Source: Bacillus kexueae (GTDB lineage Bacteria > Bacillota > Bacilli > Bacillales > Aeribacillaceae). Taken from it: a DNA stretch of 64,000 nucleotides. The notes under the pieces were generated by a model. The model had not been told where the DNA came from, made no database searches, and saw only the letters and a list, made by a program, of their open reading frames with translations. Positions 34,743 to 43,355 of the stretch are shown here, in pieces. The DNA lies in assembly GCF_022809095.1 (NCBI RefSeq), contig NZ_JALAZE010000001.1, forward strand, positions 744,001-808,000, in the 5' to 3' direction. The translations under genes were made by a program, and so were the position numbers. Each line of letters begins with the position of its first letter. Position 1 is the first letter of the stretch.

Positions 34743-35447
34743 TCACTCATTTGGAAGAATTCGAAGGCGATACGCATACATTGTATATTCCGCTAAATGT
34801 TTCATAAGATGGTAGTTCGCAACTCCACCCACGACCGCACCTACACCCGGTATTATTTGCATCATTTTCACTAAATCGATATGATCGCGATATTCTTGTT
34901 GCCATGAGCGCCAGTCGATTTCTTGTTCAACGGGCTTTAAATCCCAAGATTCAATTTGTTCAATTAATTCCTCTTTTCGTTCATCGTATGAAAAAGCAAG
35001 TTGAAACACCTTTAAAATAAAAAATCTTTCTTCTACGCGCGTCATGTCATAGCCGTAAAGAGAGGCAGCTTCAAATAAAAATCTCATTTTAATTCCTAAT
35101 AAAAGCGGAAAATCTGCAAGACCGAGCCACAATCCTCCTGCCCCTGTTCCAACCCCTTCTAACGCGGCTGTTTTTTGATAGCGCTTCATGACTCTCATGA
35201 GCTCTGCTTCTTTTTCAGCTAAATGCAAAAAGTGTGGATAGCTTTTTTTCGGTAAATACTCATTCCCCTTTACCGTCGCATTCACCATCGTTTGCACACT
35301 TTGTGTTACGACTTCATGAAATTTCTCAGGAATTCGCTGATTAATTTTCGTCTGAATTTGCTTCGATGTGCGCTTCCAAACAGAAGGTCTTTTCATTTGC
35401 TTTAACTTCCATCGGAGTGCTTCCTCATACAATTGATCATTCGTCAA
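34743..35447 (-). CDS. ecsC: EcsC family protein
   Basis: About 235 residues of the EcsC family, with the EGVGTGAGGLWLGLADFPLLLGIKMRFLFEAASLYGYD core near residues 93-135 and an IIPGVGAVVGGVANYHL segment near 205. The function is unknown. The frame opens at a GTG at 35468, but GAGGGTGG precedes the TTG at 35447, which is preferred and gives the length of the B. subtilis protein. It lies downstream of ecsAB but is separated by a terminator and element copy 8. Confidence 0.92.
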   Translation of the reverse strand: MTNDQLYEEALRWKLKQMKRPSVWKRTSKQIQTKINQRIPEKFHEVVTQSVQTMVNATVKGNEYLPKKSYPHFLHLAEKEAELMRVMKRYQKTAALEGVGTGAGGLWLGLADFPLLLGIKMRFLFEAASLYGYDMTRVEERFFILKVFQLAFSYDERKEELIEQIESWDLKPVEQEIDWRSWQQEYRDHIDLVKMMQIIPGVGAVVGGVANYHLMKHLAEYTMYAYRLRILPNE

Positions 35448-35516
35448 TGAAACCACCCTCTCGTTCACTCTTCTTTATTAATACGGATGAAAGCCTTAAA
35501 ACGTTTCATTATGTTT

Positions 35517-35696
35517 TAAGAAAAGCGCAAAGCGCAAGTCCTTAGGCGAAGGGCGCTGGAGGACCTGCGATTAGGCTTCCGTCGCCACAGCAGGGCCGAA
35601 GCGAACCGAGCTGATGGCGCTTGGAGCTAGACACCAAAAAAACTGTAAAGAGAATACGTTAACACTTTATTGAACTTCAACTTTCTGTAACAACAA
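35517..35696 (+). repeat. Terminator-abutting dispersed element, copy 8 (module B)
   Basis: Left end TAAGAAAAGCGCAAAGCGC, complete middle segments and GGCGCTTGGAGCTAGACACC, tail ending TTTCTGTAACAAC. It separates ecsC from ecsAB and abuts the ecsB terminator. Confidence 0.9.
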
Positions 35697-35699
35697 TGG

Positions 35700-35732
35700 A
35701 AAGGGGGCTGTTCAAAAAGCACAGCCCCTTTT
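35700..35732 (-). terminator. Terminator of ecsA-ecsB
   Basis: Stem AAGGGGCTGT / ACAGCCCCTT. The T-run on the minus strand is short (CCCCCTTTCC), but the stem is strong. The stop codon of ecsB lies in the hairpin base. Confidence 0.8.
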
Positions 35733-36945
35733 ACGGTTTAATATATCGCTTACCAATATAAAATGTTACGAGCGAAATCGAAAATAGGAGGGTGAGGACG
35801 AGTTGAAGCAAACCTTCCATCATTCCGACTTGCAGTATCGTCCCAAGGGCTAACACAGTAGCCTGAACCATCAATAGTTGAGAGAGTAAGCGTAAAAAGC
35901 TTCCTCGCTTCCATTCACTTTTAACAGGATATAAATTCGGCAATAAAAGCAAGTCGTGTTGCTTATATAATCCGACCAATTGAAGGCCCGTTAAAAATAA
36001 CACCGCTACCGAAACCATTACACTACCAAAAAGCTGCATCGGAAGGAACAAAATGAGCAACAGTCCAATTACAAGTAACCTTGAAAACACCCCAAAATAA
36101 TCGCCAGAACGTAAAAAGCTTCGAATGAATAAATACATATATGTATTTCGTTGGTGATAGGACACTCTTTTTAACACCCAGTCCAACCATTTCCGACGCT
36201 TCACTTGATTTTTCAACTTCGGAACATCGGTAAATAAGTTAGCGATTTGGTAAAAACGATTTTGTCTTCTTCCTTCATCTGCAATTAACTGCTCCCAATT
36301 TATCGGCTTTTGTTTCACAGCACGGTAAGAATACCAAGAATACGCGACCGCAATAACAGACGTGATGAATAGAAACAGATAGGCATTCTGAAGAAAAAAG
36401 TAAATCACAGCATAGCTAATTAGAACACGTACAATGAAATCACGTATATGATGCATACGATCAGAGAAAAAGCTCGTCAACCACTGCATCCATTGATTCC
36501 ATAGTTTTAAACCGAGTAATAACCCAAAAGCCATAAAAAGACCAAGAGGGGTAGTTTGAAATACGCGAACATATAGCGGAATAAGGACGACCGTTACAAG
36601 GACAAGCGGATACAATTGCATCCAATAACTTGTCACAAATGCTTTTCTAAAATACGGGCGAAATTCATGCTCTAATGGAATCATATACACCATATCCGCT
36701 TCTTTTAATAACGTACGTACGTGAGCATAACATACCGTACTCGTCCAAATTAGGGCGATGACAAACGATGCTGGAAAGTTGCTCGGAATCTCATCAAGCC
36801 ACCCTTGATACCAATATGCCCCGCCACCAACTAAAAACAGGAGGACAAATAATAAATGGTCATTAAACATGAATTTTAAGTACGTTCGTAGTTCTTTCAC
36901 ATATTCTGCAAAACGTTTGTTCCAAATTTGCTGAACCGAATTCAT
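35731..36945 (-). CDS. ecsB: ABC transporter membrane subunit EcsB
   Basis: A 404-residue membrane protein with about eight to ten helices of the EcsB family. Works with EcsA. Loss of Ecs in B. subtilis disturbs protein secretion, sporulation and RasP-dependent intramembrane proteolysis. Its ATG overlaps the ecsA stop (ATGA), with AAGGAG at the right distance, so translation is coupled. The transported substrate is not settled. Confidence 0.95.
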   Translation of the reverse strand: MNSVQQIWNKRFAEYVKELRTYLKFMFNDHLLFVLLFLVGGGAYWYQGWLDEIPSNFPASFVIALIWTSTVCYAHVRTLLKEADMVYMIPLEHEFRPYFRKAFVTSYWMQLYPLVLVTVVLIPLYVRVFQTTPLGLFMAFGLLLGLKLWNQWMQWLTSFFSDRMHHIRDFIVRVLISYAVIYFFLQNAYLFLFITSVIAVAYSWYSYRAVKQKPINWEQLIADEGRRQNRFYQIANLFTDVPKLKNQVKRRKWLDWVLKRVSYHQRNTYMYLFIRSFLRSGDYFGVFSRLLVIGLLLILFLPMQLFGSVMVSVAVLFLTGLQLVGLYKQHDLLLLPNLYPVKSEWKRGSFLRLLSQLLMVQATVLALGTILQVGMMEGLLQLVLTLLFSISLVTFYIGKRYIKP

Positions 36946-37679
36946 TCCTCTTGCTCCTTCGTCAATTGAATGTATAAGTCATCCAAAGTAGCAGATGGCA
37001 TTTGAAATTGTTCTTGTAATTCACGTAACGTCCCTTTTGCACGCACTGTCCCTTCGTGAAGAATAATGAATGAATCACAATATCTTTCAGCTGTTGCTAA
37101 AATATGTGTCGACATTAAAATGCCTGCTCCTTGGTCCTTCGCTTTTTTCATCATTTCAAGTAAGGAATGAATCGCTAACGGGTCAAGCCCAACAAACGGT
37201 TCATCAATGATATATAAATTGGGCTGAACTAAAAAGGCACACATGATCATGACTTTTTGTTTCATCCCTTTAGAAAAATGCGCAGGGAACCATTTAAGTC
37301 GCTTTTCCATACGAAATTCTTTTAGCAGAGTCGGCAATCTTTTCTTAAAGGTTTCTTTGTCCAATCCGTATGCCATTGCCGTTAGTTCTAAATGCTCGTA
37401 CAACGTTAAATCCTCATATAATATAGGCGTTTCTGGTATGTAGCTTAGTTGCTTCCGATAGGTTTCCTTTTGTTCTGTAAACGTCTCTCCATTTATTTTC
37501 ACTTTTCCTTGAAATGGCTCCATTAATCCAATAATATGCTTAATCGTTGTGCTTTTCCCTGCACCATTTAATCCGATTAACCCGACAATTTCATGCCGAT
37601 TTACTTCAAACGAAACATCTTTCAACACAGGGTGTTTCGTGTAACCACCCGTCACATTTTCCACGCTAAGTAACGTCAT
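36942..37679 (-). CDS. ecsA: ABC transporter ATPase EcsA
   Basis: About 245 residues with Walker A GLNGAGKST, signature FSKGMKQKV and Walker B NLYIIDEP. The frame opens at 37721, but the ATG at 37679 behind AAAGGA gives the length of B. subtilis EcsA and removes a 14-residue non-conserved extension. First gene of ecsAB, divergent from hit. Confidence 0.96.
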   Translation of the reverse strand: MTLLSVENVTGGYTKHPVLKDVSFEVNRHEIVGLIGLNGAGKSTTIKHIIGLMEPFQGKVKINGETFTEQKETYRKQLSYIPETPILYEDLTLYEHLELTAMAYGLDKETFKKRLPTLLKEFRMEKRLKWFPAHFSKGMKQKVMIMCAFLVQPNLYIIDEPFVGLDPLAIHSLLEMMKKAKDQGAGILMSTHILATAERYCDSFIILHEGTVRAKGTLRELQEQFQMPSATLDDLYIQLTKEQEE

Positions 37680-37789
37680 GATAAAAGGTCCTTTCTTCTC
37701 AATATCTTTTCTCTTTATCATACCAAAATTTAACGATAAAATCTTTTCAAAGGATGTTTACGTAATCACCACGAGGCTAATTTGGAATT

Positions 37790-37897
37790 GATCGTTAAAT
37801 TCCGCTCCAGACACTTGCTTTCTGAGGAGAGAAATTCGAGCCTCCTCAGCACGCCCGCGGGGTCTCGACCTTCCCTCTTTATTCCGCAGGAGAAACG
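37790..37897 (-). repeat. Bacillaceae-type GC-rich repeat (family 2)
   Basis: On the minus strand it reads CTGCGGAATAAAG, GGTCGAGACCCCGCGGGCGTGC, TGAGGAGGCTCGAA and a decayed tail TCTGGAGCGGAAT. This is the common Bacillaceae intergenic repeat layout. It lies in the divergent gap between ecsA and hit. Confidence 0.7.
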
Positions 37898-38011
37898 GTG
37901 TTTTTGATTCGTCTTAAAATCATCAAGCTCCAAAAAAGTTTTTACAAAAACGGGCGTATAGAAATTTGCAAGCTGGTTATCATAATAGTCGAAGAGGGAA
38001 AACAATTGAAA

Positions 38012-38256
38012 ATGAGGTGTTTGTCAAACGACAGTTCAAAATGATTTTGTCGAAAGGCAAATCATCTGTAAATACTCCCATAAATGATGGATGTCGATAA
38101 CAGATTAATCTGAAGTCACGTCTTGATAAGGGGATGGTTACTTTGAACAATTGTAAGAAGGAAAATGAACATTTTATGTTCAGCGATGACCATTTAATGT
38201 TAATCATTTTTCACACTGCAACCATTTCTACACAGTAGATGAGGTGTTTGTCAAAG
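38012..38256. other. Intergenic stretch with a repeated GAGGTGTTTGTCAAA
   Basis: The 15-mer GAGGTGTTTGTCAAA occurs at about 38012 and 38242. Nothing else in 37900-38335 is recognised and no convincing reading frame is present. The stretch could hold a small RNA gene ending at the terminator 38335-38370. Confidence 0.4.
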
Positions 38257-38334
38257 ACAATTAACCTGTTTCATTCCATTGAAAAACGATTCATTTTAGA
38301 AAAGTTGAGTAAGTTGGAAAGTCTATCCCTCTTC

Positions 38335-38371
38335 AAAGGGAACGGCACCTACGAGTCCGTTCCCTTTTTCT
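38335..38371 (+). terminator. Orphan terminator upstream of hit
   Basis: An 11-bp stem (AAAGGGAACGG / CCGTTCCCTTT) followed by TTC on the plus strand. It lies between two divergent genes, where no protein gene ends, so it may terminate a short plus-strand transcript from 38000-38330. Confidence 0.8.
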
Positions 38372-38459
38372 ATGTTAAAAAATGAAGACAGAGCCCCTTT
38401 TCAAAAACATTCTCTTTTTCTTGTGGTAAAATAAAGAAAAGTGGAAAAGGAGTGATATT

Positions 38460-38891
38460 ATGTCAGATTGTATTTTTTGTAAAATTGTAAACGGTGAAAT
38501 TCCTGCCGCAAAAGTATATGAAGACGAGCACGTACTTGCGTTCATGGATATTATGCAAGTAACGAAAGGGCATACGCTTGTGATTCCGAAAGTACATAAA
38601 CAAGATATTTTTGAATTAACGCCAGATATAGCACAGCATTTATTTAAAGTTGTTCCACAAATTGCTCAAGCAATAAAAGAGAAGTTCAACCCAGAGGGAC
38701 TAAATATCGTAAATAATAACGGGCAAGCTGCCGGCCAAACGGTATTCCATTACCATATGCACATTGTACCTCGTTACGGAAAAGGTGACGGCTTCGGTGT
38801 CGTATGGAAATCCCATGCCGATCAATACACAGCAGACGACCTTCACGCACTTGCTTCCACAATTAAAGAAGGATTGTCTATTCAATCGTAG
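38460..38891 (+). CDS. hit: HIT-family nucleotide-binding protein
   Basis: 143 residues of the histidine-triad HinT class. The triad FHYHMHIVPR is at about residues 97-106 and the N-terminal zinc-type CIFCKI at 4-9. HinT proteins hydrolyse nucleoside phosphoramidates and adenylylated amino acids. Starts at an ATG behind AAGGAG. Divergent from ecsAB, the same arrangement as in B. subtilis. Confidence 0.96.
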   Translation: MSDCIFCKIVNGEIPAAKVYEDEHVLAFMDIMQVTKGHTLVIPKVHKQDIFELTPDIAQHLFKVVPQIAQAIKEKFNPEGLNIVNNNGQAAGQTVFHYHMHIVPRYGKGDGFGVVWKSHADQYTADDLHALASTIKEGLSIQS

Positions 38892-38999
38892 AGAATTATA
38901 AGAGTCTAAGAAGTTCCAAATGAATCAATTAGTGAAAAGCAAGTCGTTTTGTATCGACTTGCTTTTTGAACGAGTAAAAAAAAGGTTGCGTCTATCCTT

Positions 39000-39085
39000 T
39001 AGAGAACAGCGCGAGCGGAGACCCCATAGAAGAGATTGCAATATGAGGAAGCTGTTAGAAAAGTGGAGGCTACATCTATAGGAAA
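39000..39085 (+). repeat. Decayed GC-rich repeat (family 2)
   Basis: GAACAGCGCGAGCGGAGACCCCATAG and a later GTGGAGGCT resemble the AACAGCACGAGC-AAGACCCC layout of the copy at 42955. The similarity is partial. Confidence 0.4.
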
Positions 39086-39100
39086 GAGAGGTATTTTGTT

Positions 39101-39418
39101 TTGGAACAAAATGATCATTATAAAAACTTATTAAAGAAGATTTGTAAAGCCAATAATATTTCCCCCAAAAGACTTAGATTCGAACAAATTGAGGATTATG
39201 TAATTATTCATGTGAAAAACCAATTAAAAGAGGGCGTAGACTTAGAATGCTTTAAAATTTTAAACTTGATACATCAAACGGTTTCACCTTTAGGAACACA
39301 CTTTGAACAACAGTTATACTTATATCCACGAGGAGATAGATTAGACAGGGTAGCAATAATGTTTAATAAAGTGGACTACGTGCTTTTAAATGAAAAATTA
39401 AAAAAAGGAGATATTTAA
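39101..39418 (+). CDS. Small protein of unknown function
   Basis: 105 residues from a TTG behind GAGAGGT. I do not recognise a family. It is charged, with no membrane helix and an alternating strand-helix look (YVIIHVKNQLKEG, LECFKILNLIHQT, QQLYLYPRGDRLDRVAIMF). Codon use resembles neighbouring genes. It lies alone between hit and a GNAT gene. The following 39420-39600 gap holds no clear feature. Confidence 0.55.
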   Translation: MEQNDHYKNLLKKICKANNISPKRLRFEQIEDYVIIHVKNQLKEGVDLECFKILNLIHQTVSPLGTHFEQQLYLYPRGDRLDRVAIMFNKVDYVLLNEKLKKGDI

Positions 39419-39614
39419 GTACACTGAGATAGAGGAGTTACTGTGAGTAAATCCCCTAATAACGACTTATCACCAGTTGTAGACGCTAGGAGCCAAAACT
39501 AGCCAGTCCTTCACTGAGGAGATCGTCAGTCACCTCTATCCTTAACGTCTGTTCTTCAATAGTAGTCATGAACTTAAATCGTAAATTGCAATTGTGTACC
39601 CTTAGTTCGTTCTA

Positions 39615-40151
39615 TTATTCAAAAAACACACTCGGATACTCAACCACGCCTGATACACCGTGAAGGGCACCCTCTTTTAGTTCAATGGCCATAAATGCAT
39701 CATCAGGCACGTCAAAAGGTGCTTTTATTCCCCATAAAGATGCCTTTTTAAATCCAAATTTACAGTAATAGGTCGGGTGCCCTAATACGATCACCGATTG
39801 GTAACCTAGCTCTTGCGCTTTTTTCAACCCTTCTTCAATTAGAGACTTCCCTATCCCTTTCATTTGAGCTTCAGGTATAACCGAGACAGGTGCCATCGCA
39901 AGTGATTCTACAGCGTGATGGGCTGTCTGAATCGAAATTTTAGATAAAAGAATATGACCAATGATTTCATCTTCCTTTTTCTTGACTGCAACGAATGATA
40001 GTTCAGGAATGAACGCCTCTGATTTTCGAAGGCGGGAAACGAGTCTATGTTCGCTTTGATCACTATACTCCGCATTCAAAAAGGCGCGTTTCACTACTTT
40101 TTCTGTCGTTTCGTAATCCTTCTCGGTTTCTTGTCGAATCTTCCATTCCAT
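39615..40151 (-). CDS. GNAT-family N-acetyltransferase
   Basis: 178 residues of the YhbS-like GNAT subgroup, with the acetyl-CoA loop segment VSVIPEAQMKGIGKSLIEEGLKKAQELG near residues 90-115 and GHPTYYCKFGFKKAS near 125. The acceptor is unknown. ATG start; the weak ribosome site lies about 10 bases upstream (AGGAGAG). Monocistronic, convergent with the gene at 39101. Confidence 0.9.
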   Translation of the reverse strand: MEWKIRQETEKDYETTEKVVKRAFLNAEYSDQSEHRLVSRLRKSEAFIPELSFVAVKKKEDEIIGHILLSKISIQTAHHAVESLAMAPVSVIPEAQMKGIGKSLIEEGLKKAQELGYQSVIVLGHPTYYCKFGFKKASLWGIKAPFDVPDDAFMAIELKEGALHGVSGVVEYPSVFFE

Positions 40152-40276
40152 CGGAAATCACTCTCCTTTCAATCTCCTTTTTCATTGTAGCACCTTTTCT
40201 CTTCCTCCCATCGGTAACGAATTTGTAATCATTCAACTTTGTAATCGTTTTCTTTTGACTTTTCTAAAAATTCATA

Positions 40277-40305
40277 TTCAAGATACGAATATTTCGTGGT
40301 AGGAT
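40277..40305 (+). promoter_or_regulatory. Promoter of serC
   Basis: TTCAAG at 40277-40282 (counting the T at 40277) and TAGGAT at 40300-40305 with about a 17-base spacer, 30 bases before the start codon. Confidence 0.5.
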
Positions 40306-40338
40306 GTAAGAAATAATCGTGAATAGGAAGGGATGAAT

Positions 40339-41418
40339 ATGAATCGAATTGATAATTTCAATGCCGGACCTTCGGCTTTGCCACTTTCTGTGTTACAAAA
40401 AGCACAAAAAGAGTTGTTGAATTTTCAAAACAGCGGAATGTCAGTCATGGAGCTTAGTCATCGAAGCAAAACGTATGATTTTGTCCACCGTAAAGCCCAG
40501 GAACTGCTCCGTGAGCTAATGAATATCCCCGATACTCATGAAGTGTTATTTTTACAAGGTGGGGCAAGCTTACAATTTGCCATGATTCCGTACAACTTTT
40601 TATCAAACGATGAAGTTGGGTATTATTCGCTTACTGGGTCATGGTCTGAAAAAGCGTTAAAAGAAGCCCAAACAATCGGAAATGCCCACATATTAAACTC
40701 GAGCAAAGACCGAACGTATTCCTACATCCCTTCTTGGGAAGATCCTGTCGATGACCGTTGTGCTTACGTGCACATCACATCCAACAACACCATCTACGGG
40801 ACACAATGGCAACAGTTTCCGAATACAAAGAAACCTCTCATTGCCGACATGTCAAGCGATATCTTATCGCGCCAACTGGATATTGAAAAGTTTGATCTCA
40901 TATACGCAGGGGCACAGAAAAACCTTGGACCATCTGGGGTAACTGTCGTCATCATTCGGAAAGAATTTTTACAGAAAGCTAACCATAACTTACCGACCTA
41001 TTTAAGCTATCATACTCATGCGGAGAAAAACTCTTTATTTAATACACCGCCTACTTTTGCCATCTATATGCTATCCCTTGTACTAGAATGGGTAAAAGAA
41101 GAAGGTGGCCTTTCAACTATAGAAGAGCGCAATGAACGAAAAGCAAGTATGCTTTATGATGTTATTGATTCGAGTAACCATTTTTATCGAGGGCATGCAG
41201 AGGGAAATAGTCGTTCGCGAATGAACGTTACGTTTACATTACCTTCTGCTGAATTAACGAAAGTCTTTTTAACAGAAGCCCAAGAGAATGGATTTGTCGG
41301 TCTCAGTGGACACCGTTCTATCGGTGGGTGCCGTGCTTCCATCTATAATGCAGTATCTGAACAATCCTGTGAACGCCTTGCAGCTTTTATGAAAAAATTC
41401 CAGCACCAACACGGTTAA
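40339..41418 (+). CDS. serC: Phosphoserine aminotransferase
   Basis: PLP enzyme making phosphoserine from phosphohydroxypyruvate and glutamate (serine biosynthesis; also active in PLP synthesis in some bacteria). About 359 residues. It opens with the conserved IDNFNAGPSALP; the PLP lysine is in YAGAQKNLGPSGV near residue 195. An AGGAAGGG ribosome site touches the upstream ATG at 40333 and is 6 bases from the ATG at 40339, so the latter is chosen. The order serC-trpP follows B. subtilis. Confidence 0.97.
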   Translation: MNRIDNFNAGPSALPLSVLQKAQKELLNFQNSGMSVMELSHRSKTYDFVHRKAQELLRELMNIPDTHEVLFLQGGASLQFAMIPYNFLSNDEVGYYSLTGSWSEKALKEAQTIGNAHILNSSKDRTYSYIPSWEDPVDDRCAYVHITSNNTIYGTQWQQFPNTKKPLIADMSSDILSRQLDIEKFDLIYAGAQKNLGPSGVTVVIIRKEFLQKANHNLPTYLSYHTHAEKNSLFNTPPTFAIYMLSLVLEWVKEEGGLSTIEERNERKASMLYDVIDSSNHFYRGHAEGNSRSRMNVTFTLPSAELTKVFLTEAQENGFVGLSGHRSIGGCRASIYNAVSEQSCERLAAFMKKFQHQHG

Positions 41419-41462
41419 TCCTTTGCAACGGCGAAACTGACTGCTATAATATGTGTAAGTTT

Positions 41463-41504
41463 TAGCTAGAGAGCTAGAGTAGAGTTTAGTAGAGGAGAGA
41501 TGAG
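41463..41504 (+). promoter_or_regulatory. TRAP (MtrB) RNA-binding site over the trpP ribosome site
   Basis: About eight to nine TAG/GAG triplets, mostly spaced by two to three bases (starts near 41463, 41469, 41475, 41480, 41487, 41492, 41497, 41502), cover the leader and the GGAGAG Shine-Dalgarno. Tryptophan-bound TRAP should wrap this RNA and block translation, as known for B. subtilis trpP. Confidence 0.88.
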
Positions 41505-41506
41505 AA

Positions 41507-42034
41507 ATGAATACTCGTATTTTAGTTATGCTATCTTTATTTGTTGCCATGGGGGCAGCATTGCACGGAGTCATTCCACCATTTTTTAACGGAATGAAGC
41601 CAGACATGATGTTATTGATGATGTTTTTAGGGATTATGCTATTTCCAAGCGCCAAAAATGTCGTTGTTCTCGGTATCGCAACTGGAATCTTATCCGGTTT
41701 AACAAGCAGCTTCCCTGGAGGGTTTCTTCCAAACATTATCGACAAAATTTTAACATCTTTCATTATTTTTGGCTTGTACATGTTTATAAAACGCTACGTG
41801 AAACATGCTGTTTCCATTTCAATGGTAACGATTTTAGGGACGATTGTGTCAGGTACAATCTTTTTACTTTCGGCCCTTCTCATTGTTGGACTACCAGGAG
41901 GAGTAGGGTTCATGCCGTTGTTTGTCGGAGTTGTATTACCTGCGACAATTATGAATACTGTTGCGATGCTCCTTATTTATCCAATCGTTCAACAAATTTT
42001 AAAACGCTCTAATTTTGTCAGCGTATCAAACTAA
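41507..42034 (+). CDS. trpP: Tryptophan transporter TrpP
   Basis: A 175-residue membrane protein with about five helices, of the ThiW/TrpP ECF-S-like family. It matches B. subtilis TrpP (YhaG) in size, sequence feel (MKPDMMLLMMFLGI, GLTSSFPGGFLPNIIDK) and position after serC. The TRAP-binding leader supports tryptophan as substrate. It ends at a strong bidirectional hairpin. Confidence 0.95.
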   Translation: MNTRILVMLSLFVAMGAALHGVIPPFFNGMKPDMMLLMMFLGIMLFPSAKNVVVLGIATGILSGLTSSFPGGFLPNIIDKILTSFIIFGLYMFIKRYVKHAVSISMVTILGTIVSGTIFLLSALLIVGLPGGVGFMPLFVGVVLPATIMNTVAMLLIYPIVQQILKRSNFVSVSN

Positions 42035-42054
42035 TGAAAACTGAGAACAACAAC

Positions 42055-42084
42055 AAAACCCGTCCGTATATGGCCGGGTTTTTT
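42055..42084. terminator. Terminator of trpP
   Basis: Stem AAAACCCG / CGGGTTTT followed by TTATTG on the plus strand. It also covers the end of the convergent small membrane gene. Confidence 0.88.
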
Positions 42085-42274
42085 ATTGTATATAATAAAA
42101 CACGATGCTAAATAACAGAGATACCGCACCGCCTGCCGCCAATGTCATCGCTCTCTTTCTTAATACACGTTTTGGCGGATACGAATTCGTTGTATTGGCA
42201 AGCTTTAAATAATGAACCGCACCAATAAAAAACAGCAACGCAATGATGATAAAGAGAAATATTAATCCAACCAT
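42083..42274 (-). CDS. Small two-helix membrane protein
   Basis: 63 residues from the ATG at 42274, which stands 6 bases after GGGAGGG (a TTG at 42280 touches the ribosome site and is less likely). Two hydrophobic helices (about 2-25 and 45-62) flank a basic loop with KRVLRKRAM. I do not recognise the family. Convergent with trpP, divergent from yhaH. Confidence 0.75.
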   Translation of the reverse strand: MVGLIFLFIIIALLFFIGAVHYLKLANTTNSYPPKRVLRKRAMTLAAGGAVSLLFSIVFYYIQ

Positions 42275-42396
42275 TGTCAACCCTCCCTTATTAAACCTTA
42301 TGCAAAAACTTTTGAACCTATGTTTGCACCTATGTATGGAAGGGAAAAAGATACGTAAGATGTAAGGAATTCGTTTACAAAATACTACATACAGTC

Positions 42397-42425
42397 TTAC
42401 GTTTCAATCTTTTCAATTTTATAAT
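42397..42425 (+). promoter_or_regulatory. Promoter of yhaH
   Basis: TTACGT at 42397-42402 and TATAAT at 42420-42425 with a 17-base spacer. Confidence 0.55.
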
Positions 42426-42477
42426 GAATGTAAGGACTGTAATATACGTAAGATAAACAAAAACAGGAGTGATGGTC

Positions 42478-42852
42478 GTGAGTAGAAACCAATCATTTTT
42501 ATTAGGTGTACTGTTTGGTGGAATCGTCGGAAGTGCCGCCGTCCTTTTCTCCACCCCTTCTTCTGGTAAAGAAGTTCGAAGCCGCGTGCAACAAGGCAGG
42601 GAAAAATTAGATGAAATCATTCAAGAGCTACGAGAAGAAGGCACTCAAATTAAGACGCAACTTTCAAATACAGCAAAAGAAAGCATGTCCGTCGTCCGAG
42701 AAGTAACAAATGAAATTAACGAGTCTATTCAAGCTTGGAAGAAAGATATTGAGCCGCACACAAAAGAAATTCAACGAGAACTGCATGAAATCGAAGAGAA
42801 GATGAAAGAATTAGAACAATCCATTCGTGAATCAACGAAAGCACCAAATTAA
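42478..42852 (+). CDS. yhaH: YtxH-domain protein YhaH
   Basis: About 124 residues. N-terminal membrane segment typical of YtxH proteins (LLGVLFGGIVGSAAVLFSTPSSGKEVR) and a long helical, charged, coiled-coil tail (about 40-120). YtxH-family proteins are stress-related in Bacillus; the function is unknown. The GTG at 42478 lies 8 bases after AGGAG; the ATG and GTG upstream overlap the ribosome site. The position between trpP and scoC matches B. subtilis. Confidence 0.9.
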   Translation: MSRNQSFLLGVLFGGIVGSAAVLFSTPSSGKEVRSRVQQGREKLDEIIQELREEGTQIKTQLSNTAKESMSVVREVTNEINESIQAWKKDIEPHTKEIQRELHEIEEKMKELEQSIRESTKAPN

Positions 42853-42954
42853 GTATAAAGGACAAATGCTTGATGGGCTGTCTGATAAGTTCCTAAATTA
42901 GAATGATGGCAGCGAAAAGTAGTTTCCATTCCTCCAATTAGTTTTGATCGAAAA

Positions 42955-43100
42955 AAAGGTGGTGGCGACTCCAGCGGGAACAGCACGAGCTAAAGACCCC
43001 ACAGACTAGCATGGGAGTCGAGGAGGAGATGAATGAACCTTTGCTAAAGGCATCCACGTCCTGTGCAAGTTCGGAAAGCGGCCGCCATCAGATAAGTTTA
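42955..43100 (+). repeat. Bacillaceae-type GC-rich repeat (family 2), best copy
   Basis: GGTGGCGACTCCAGCGGGAACAG, CACGAGCTAAAGACCCCAC, GGGAGTCGAGGAGGAG and GGAAAGCGGCCGCC in order. This layout is widespread in Bacillaceae intergenic DNA from general knowledge. It lies between yhaH and element copy 9. Confidence 0.75.
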
Positions 43101-43118
43101 TTTAATTGAATTTAATCA

Positions 43119-43352
43119 ATAAGAAACATACATGATTTTACACTCACACCCCGGACATGAAAATTTATTCTCCCCGGGGTTTCCTTTTTACCATCTACCT
43201 ATCATGATCGATCATTCAGCCCATAGGTAATTTTTATTTTCACAGAAAAAGCGCAAAGCGCCCCGAGCTGATGGCGCTTGGAGCTAGACACCAAAAAAAC
43301 TGTAAAGAGAATACTTTAACACTTTAGGAACTTAAACTTTCTGTAACAACGA
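43119..43352 (+). repeat. Terminator-abutting dispersed element, copy 9 (module A + short B)
   Basis: Complete module A, then AAAAGCGCAAAGCGC fused directly to CCCGAGCTGATGGCGCTTGGAGCTAGACACC (middle deleted) and a tail ending TTTCTGTAACAAC. Unlike other copies, both neighbouring genes are on the plus strand, yet the element still abuts a hairpin. Confidence 0.88.
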
Positions 43353-43355
43353 TAA

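Noticed and set aside
41269-41781. Minus-strand 170-residue frame across serC and trpP
   Set aside because: It covers the ends of two well-supported genes and the TRAP site on the other strand, with no ribosome site.
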